8,195 bases of DNA from positions 1-8,195 of the forward strand of contig JAAZDR010000132.1 in the NCBI GenBank assembly GCA_012512705.1. The letters run 5' to 3'. The position numbers and the translations under genes were made by a program. A model generated the notes under the pieces. That model searched no databases. It was given only the letters and a program-made list of their open reading frames with translations, and was not told the DNA's origin. Position 1 is the stretch's first letter; the number at the start of each line of letters is the position of its first letter. This DNA comes from Bacillota bacterium. Its GTDB lineage: Bacteria; Bacillota; Dethiobacteria; DTU022; JAAZDR01. Shown here piece after piece: positions 7,084 to 8,195 of the stretch.

Positions 7084-7111
7084 AAAGGAAATTATTACCG
7101 GAATGTCGAAC
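7084..7111 (+). promoter_or_regulatory. Possible sigma-H promoter and/or Spo0A box upstream of the kinase gene
   Basis: AAAGGAAAT (7084-7092) fits the sigma-H -35 consensus RnAGGAwWW, and 12 bases later GTCGAAC (7105-7111) matches RnnGAAT except for its last base. The same bases contain TGTCGAA (7104-7110), a perfect Spo0A-box heptamer. In the second reading the box would overlap the -35 region of a sigma-A promoter whose -10 is TATAAA (7123-7128), the arrangement of Spo0A-activated promoters. The two readings share bases and may not both hold. A start near 7118 or 7135 would leave a leader of about 35-50 bases. Confidence 0.4.
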
Positions 7112-7155
7112 AGATAAATTTGTATAAAGATATTGATAAATTTATTTTTCAGTTC

Positions 7156-7160
7156 GGAGG
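7156..7160 (+). promoter_or_regulatory. Ribosome binding site deciding the kinase TTG start
   Basis: GGAGG lies nine bases before a TTG at 7170, the first possible start after the in-frame TAG at 7164. The next candidates, GTG 7185 and TTG 7194, have no purine-rich site at a proper distance. Confidence 0.65.
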
Positions 7161-7169
7161 CTTTAGAAG

Positions 7170-8195
7170 TTGTTAATAAAGGCTGTGAACAGTTTGAGGA
7201 AAACAGGTATTAGATTTATTGATGATGTCCCCTGGGGCACTCATATTTGTGGTTTTTACGAAACGAAGAATGATTTAATTGACATATCGATACCTTTTTT
7301 TCAAGCTGGTTTAGAAAATAAAGAATTTTGTCTGTGGATTGTTTCCGAACCACTAACCCCTCTTGAAGCAACTCGCTCTTTAGAAAAAAATATTCCTGCT
7401 TTCAGGACTTACGCATCGCAAATGGAAGTAATAGCTAGTTCAGATTGGTATTTAGCTGATAATTGCTTCCAAGGCGATAAAGTAAGGCAAAAATGGGTTG
7501 ATAAAGTTAAATTTGCACTATCGAAAGGCTATGAGGGGATTAGGGTTTGCGGAGCAACTTCATGGCTGAATAGAAGATACTGGAAAACATTTATGGAATA
7601 TGAGTCAGTAATTGAAAAAGAGATCGGTGCCCTTAAAATGATTACTCTTTGTCCATATCAACTCAGTAAGTGTGGGATTCATAATCTTTTAGATATTGTA
7701 AGCAATCACCAGTTTGCCTTTGTGAATTGTAAGTATGATTGGGGGAATAAAAACGAAATTGCTCGGCTTAATTGTATTGATTTAATTGGGAAAATGGCGG
7801 CAACTGTTGTTCACGAAATCAGAAATCCGATCACTTCGGTTAAAGGGTTTGTGCAGTTTATGCAACATAAGAATAGTTCGGCAATTAATAATCAATACTT
7901 TAACCTGATTATCGAAGAGCTAGACAGTGCAAATAGAATACTTACAGAGTTTCTTTCCCTAGCAAGGAATAGGGATAATGACAATGTGCAAAAAAATAAC
8001 TTAAACGCTATTTTAAGTACTCTTTTCCCATTAATTCAGGCAAGTGCTAAAAAAGAGGGTAAAGATATTGTCCTTAAAACAGGGGATATTGAGGATATAT
8101 TAGTGGATCTCCAAGATATTCGTCAGGTAGTTCTTAACCTTTCCCGTAATGGTTTAGAATCGATGGCCGAAGGGGGAGTCCTTGAAATCCGAACC
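7170..8195 (+). CDS. MEDS-domain sensor histidine kinase, 3' end outside window
   Basis: An open frame from TTG 7170 to the window edge gives 342 residues of a cytosolic histidine kinase. Residues about 20-185 match the MEDS sensory domain known from DcmR and methanogen/methylotroph proteins: opening motif VPWGTHICGFY (20-30), IRVCGATSW in the middle and a LCPYQL segment near its end. A HisKA domain follows (about 205-270), with H-box MAATVVHEIRNPITSVKGF and phospho-acceptor H215. The ATPase domain begins near 285, and its N-box (QVVLNLSRNGLESM) holds N323 and N327. The G boxes lie beyond the window. No membrane segment or signal peptide is seen, so the signal should be sensed in the cytoplasm; the MEDS ligand is unknown. 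The H-box style is that of Firmicute sporulation kinases feeding the Spo0 phosphorelay, and the upstream Spo0A-box/sigma-H-like element fits, but the partner is inferred. Sampled lines are more A/T-rich (37-43% G+C by hand count) than the Nif3-family gene (about 48%). It is probably a separate transcription unit. Confidence 0.88.
   Translation, partial: MLIKAVNSLRKTGIRFIDDVPWGTHICGFYETKNDLIDISIPFFQAGLENKEFCLWIVSEPLTPLEATRSLEKNIPAFRTYASQMEVIASSDWYLADNCFQGDKVRQKWVDKVKFALSKGYEGIRVCGATSWLNRRYWKTFMEYESVIEKEIGALKMITLCPYQLSKCGIHNLLDIVSNHQFAFVNCKYDWGNKNEIARLNCIDLIGKMAATVVHEIRNPITSVKGFVQFMQHKNSSAINNQYFNLIIEELDSANRILTEFLSLARNRDNDNVQKNNLNAILSTLFPLIQASAKKEGKDIVLKTGDIEDILVDLQDIRQVVLNLSRNGLESMAEGGVLEIRT

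Noticed and set aside
1..8195. Mobile element, CRISPR array, tRNA, rRNA or defence island
   Set aside because: I saw no terminal repeats, transposase motifs, spaced direct repeats or RNA-gene signatures. The yhaO-yhaN pair resembles housekeeping repair genes rather than a defence system.

Overview
The window looks like a chromosomal segment of a low-to-mid G+C, probably spore-forming, member of the Firmicutes (class Clostridia, Peptococcaceae-like). This rests on gene content: a YhaO/YhaN nuclease pair, TrmK with Nif3, a DUF164 zinc-ribbon protein, and a soluble MEDS-domain histidine kinase with a phosphorelay-type H-box. Strong AGGAGG-type ribosome binding sites and frequent GTG/TTG starts agree with it. 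The genus cannot be read from the sequence.

Layout. (1) 1-248, minus strand: the 5' part of a small multi-span membrane protein gene, cut by the window edge and apparently frameshifted at an A5 run. (2) 355-4621, plus strand: yhaO and yhaN, overlapping by 11 bases. They encode an Mre11/SbcD-like metallophosphoesterase and a Rad50/SbcC-like coiled-coil ATPase that has a hydrophobic hairpin in the middle of its coil. (3) 4622-4752: a 131-base gap with a good sigma-A-type promoter. (4) 4753-6256: trmK (tRNA A22 N1-methyltransferase) and a compact Nif3-family gene, overlapping by 29 bases. A strong intrinsic terminator is folded around the Nif3 stop codon. (5) 6306-7025: a coiled-coil plus C4 zinc-ribbon protein (DUF164/COG1579), only 25 bases after the terminator. 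(6) 7026-7169: an A/T-rich regulatory gap with a perfect Spo0A-box heptamer that can also be read as the -10 element of a sigma-H promoter. (7) 7170-8195: the N-terminal 342 codons of a MEDS-HisKA-HATPase sensor kinase that runs off the window.

How the genes relate. YhaO and YhaN should form one DNA-processing complex, and the hydrophobic hairpin suggests it may be membrane-attached. TrmK and Nif3 are a common Firmicute pair, and Nif3 next to a COG1579 zinc-ribbon gene is a recurrent neighbourhood in distant bacteria (for example HP0959/HP0958 in Helicobacter pylori). The kinase looks like a separate transcription unit, possibly tied to sporulation entry. No mobile element, CRISPR array, tRNA or rRNA was seen. 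Most of the window is ordinary housekeeping DNA. The points that deserve attention are the frameshift at the left end, the YhaN membrane hairpin, the terminator inside the trmK-nif3-zinc-ribbon run, and the kinase promoter.
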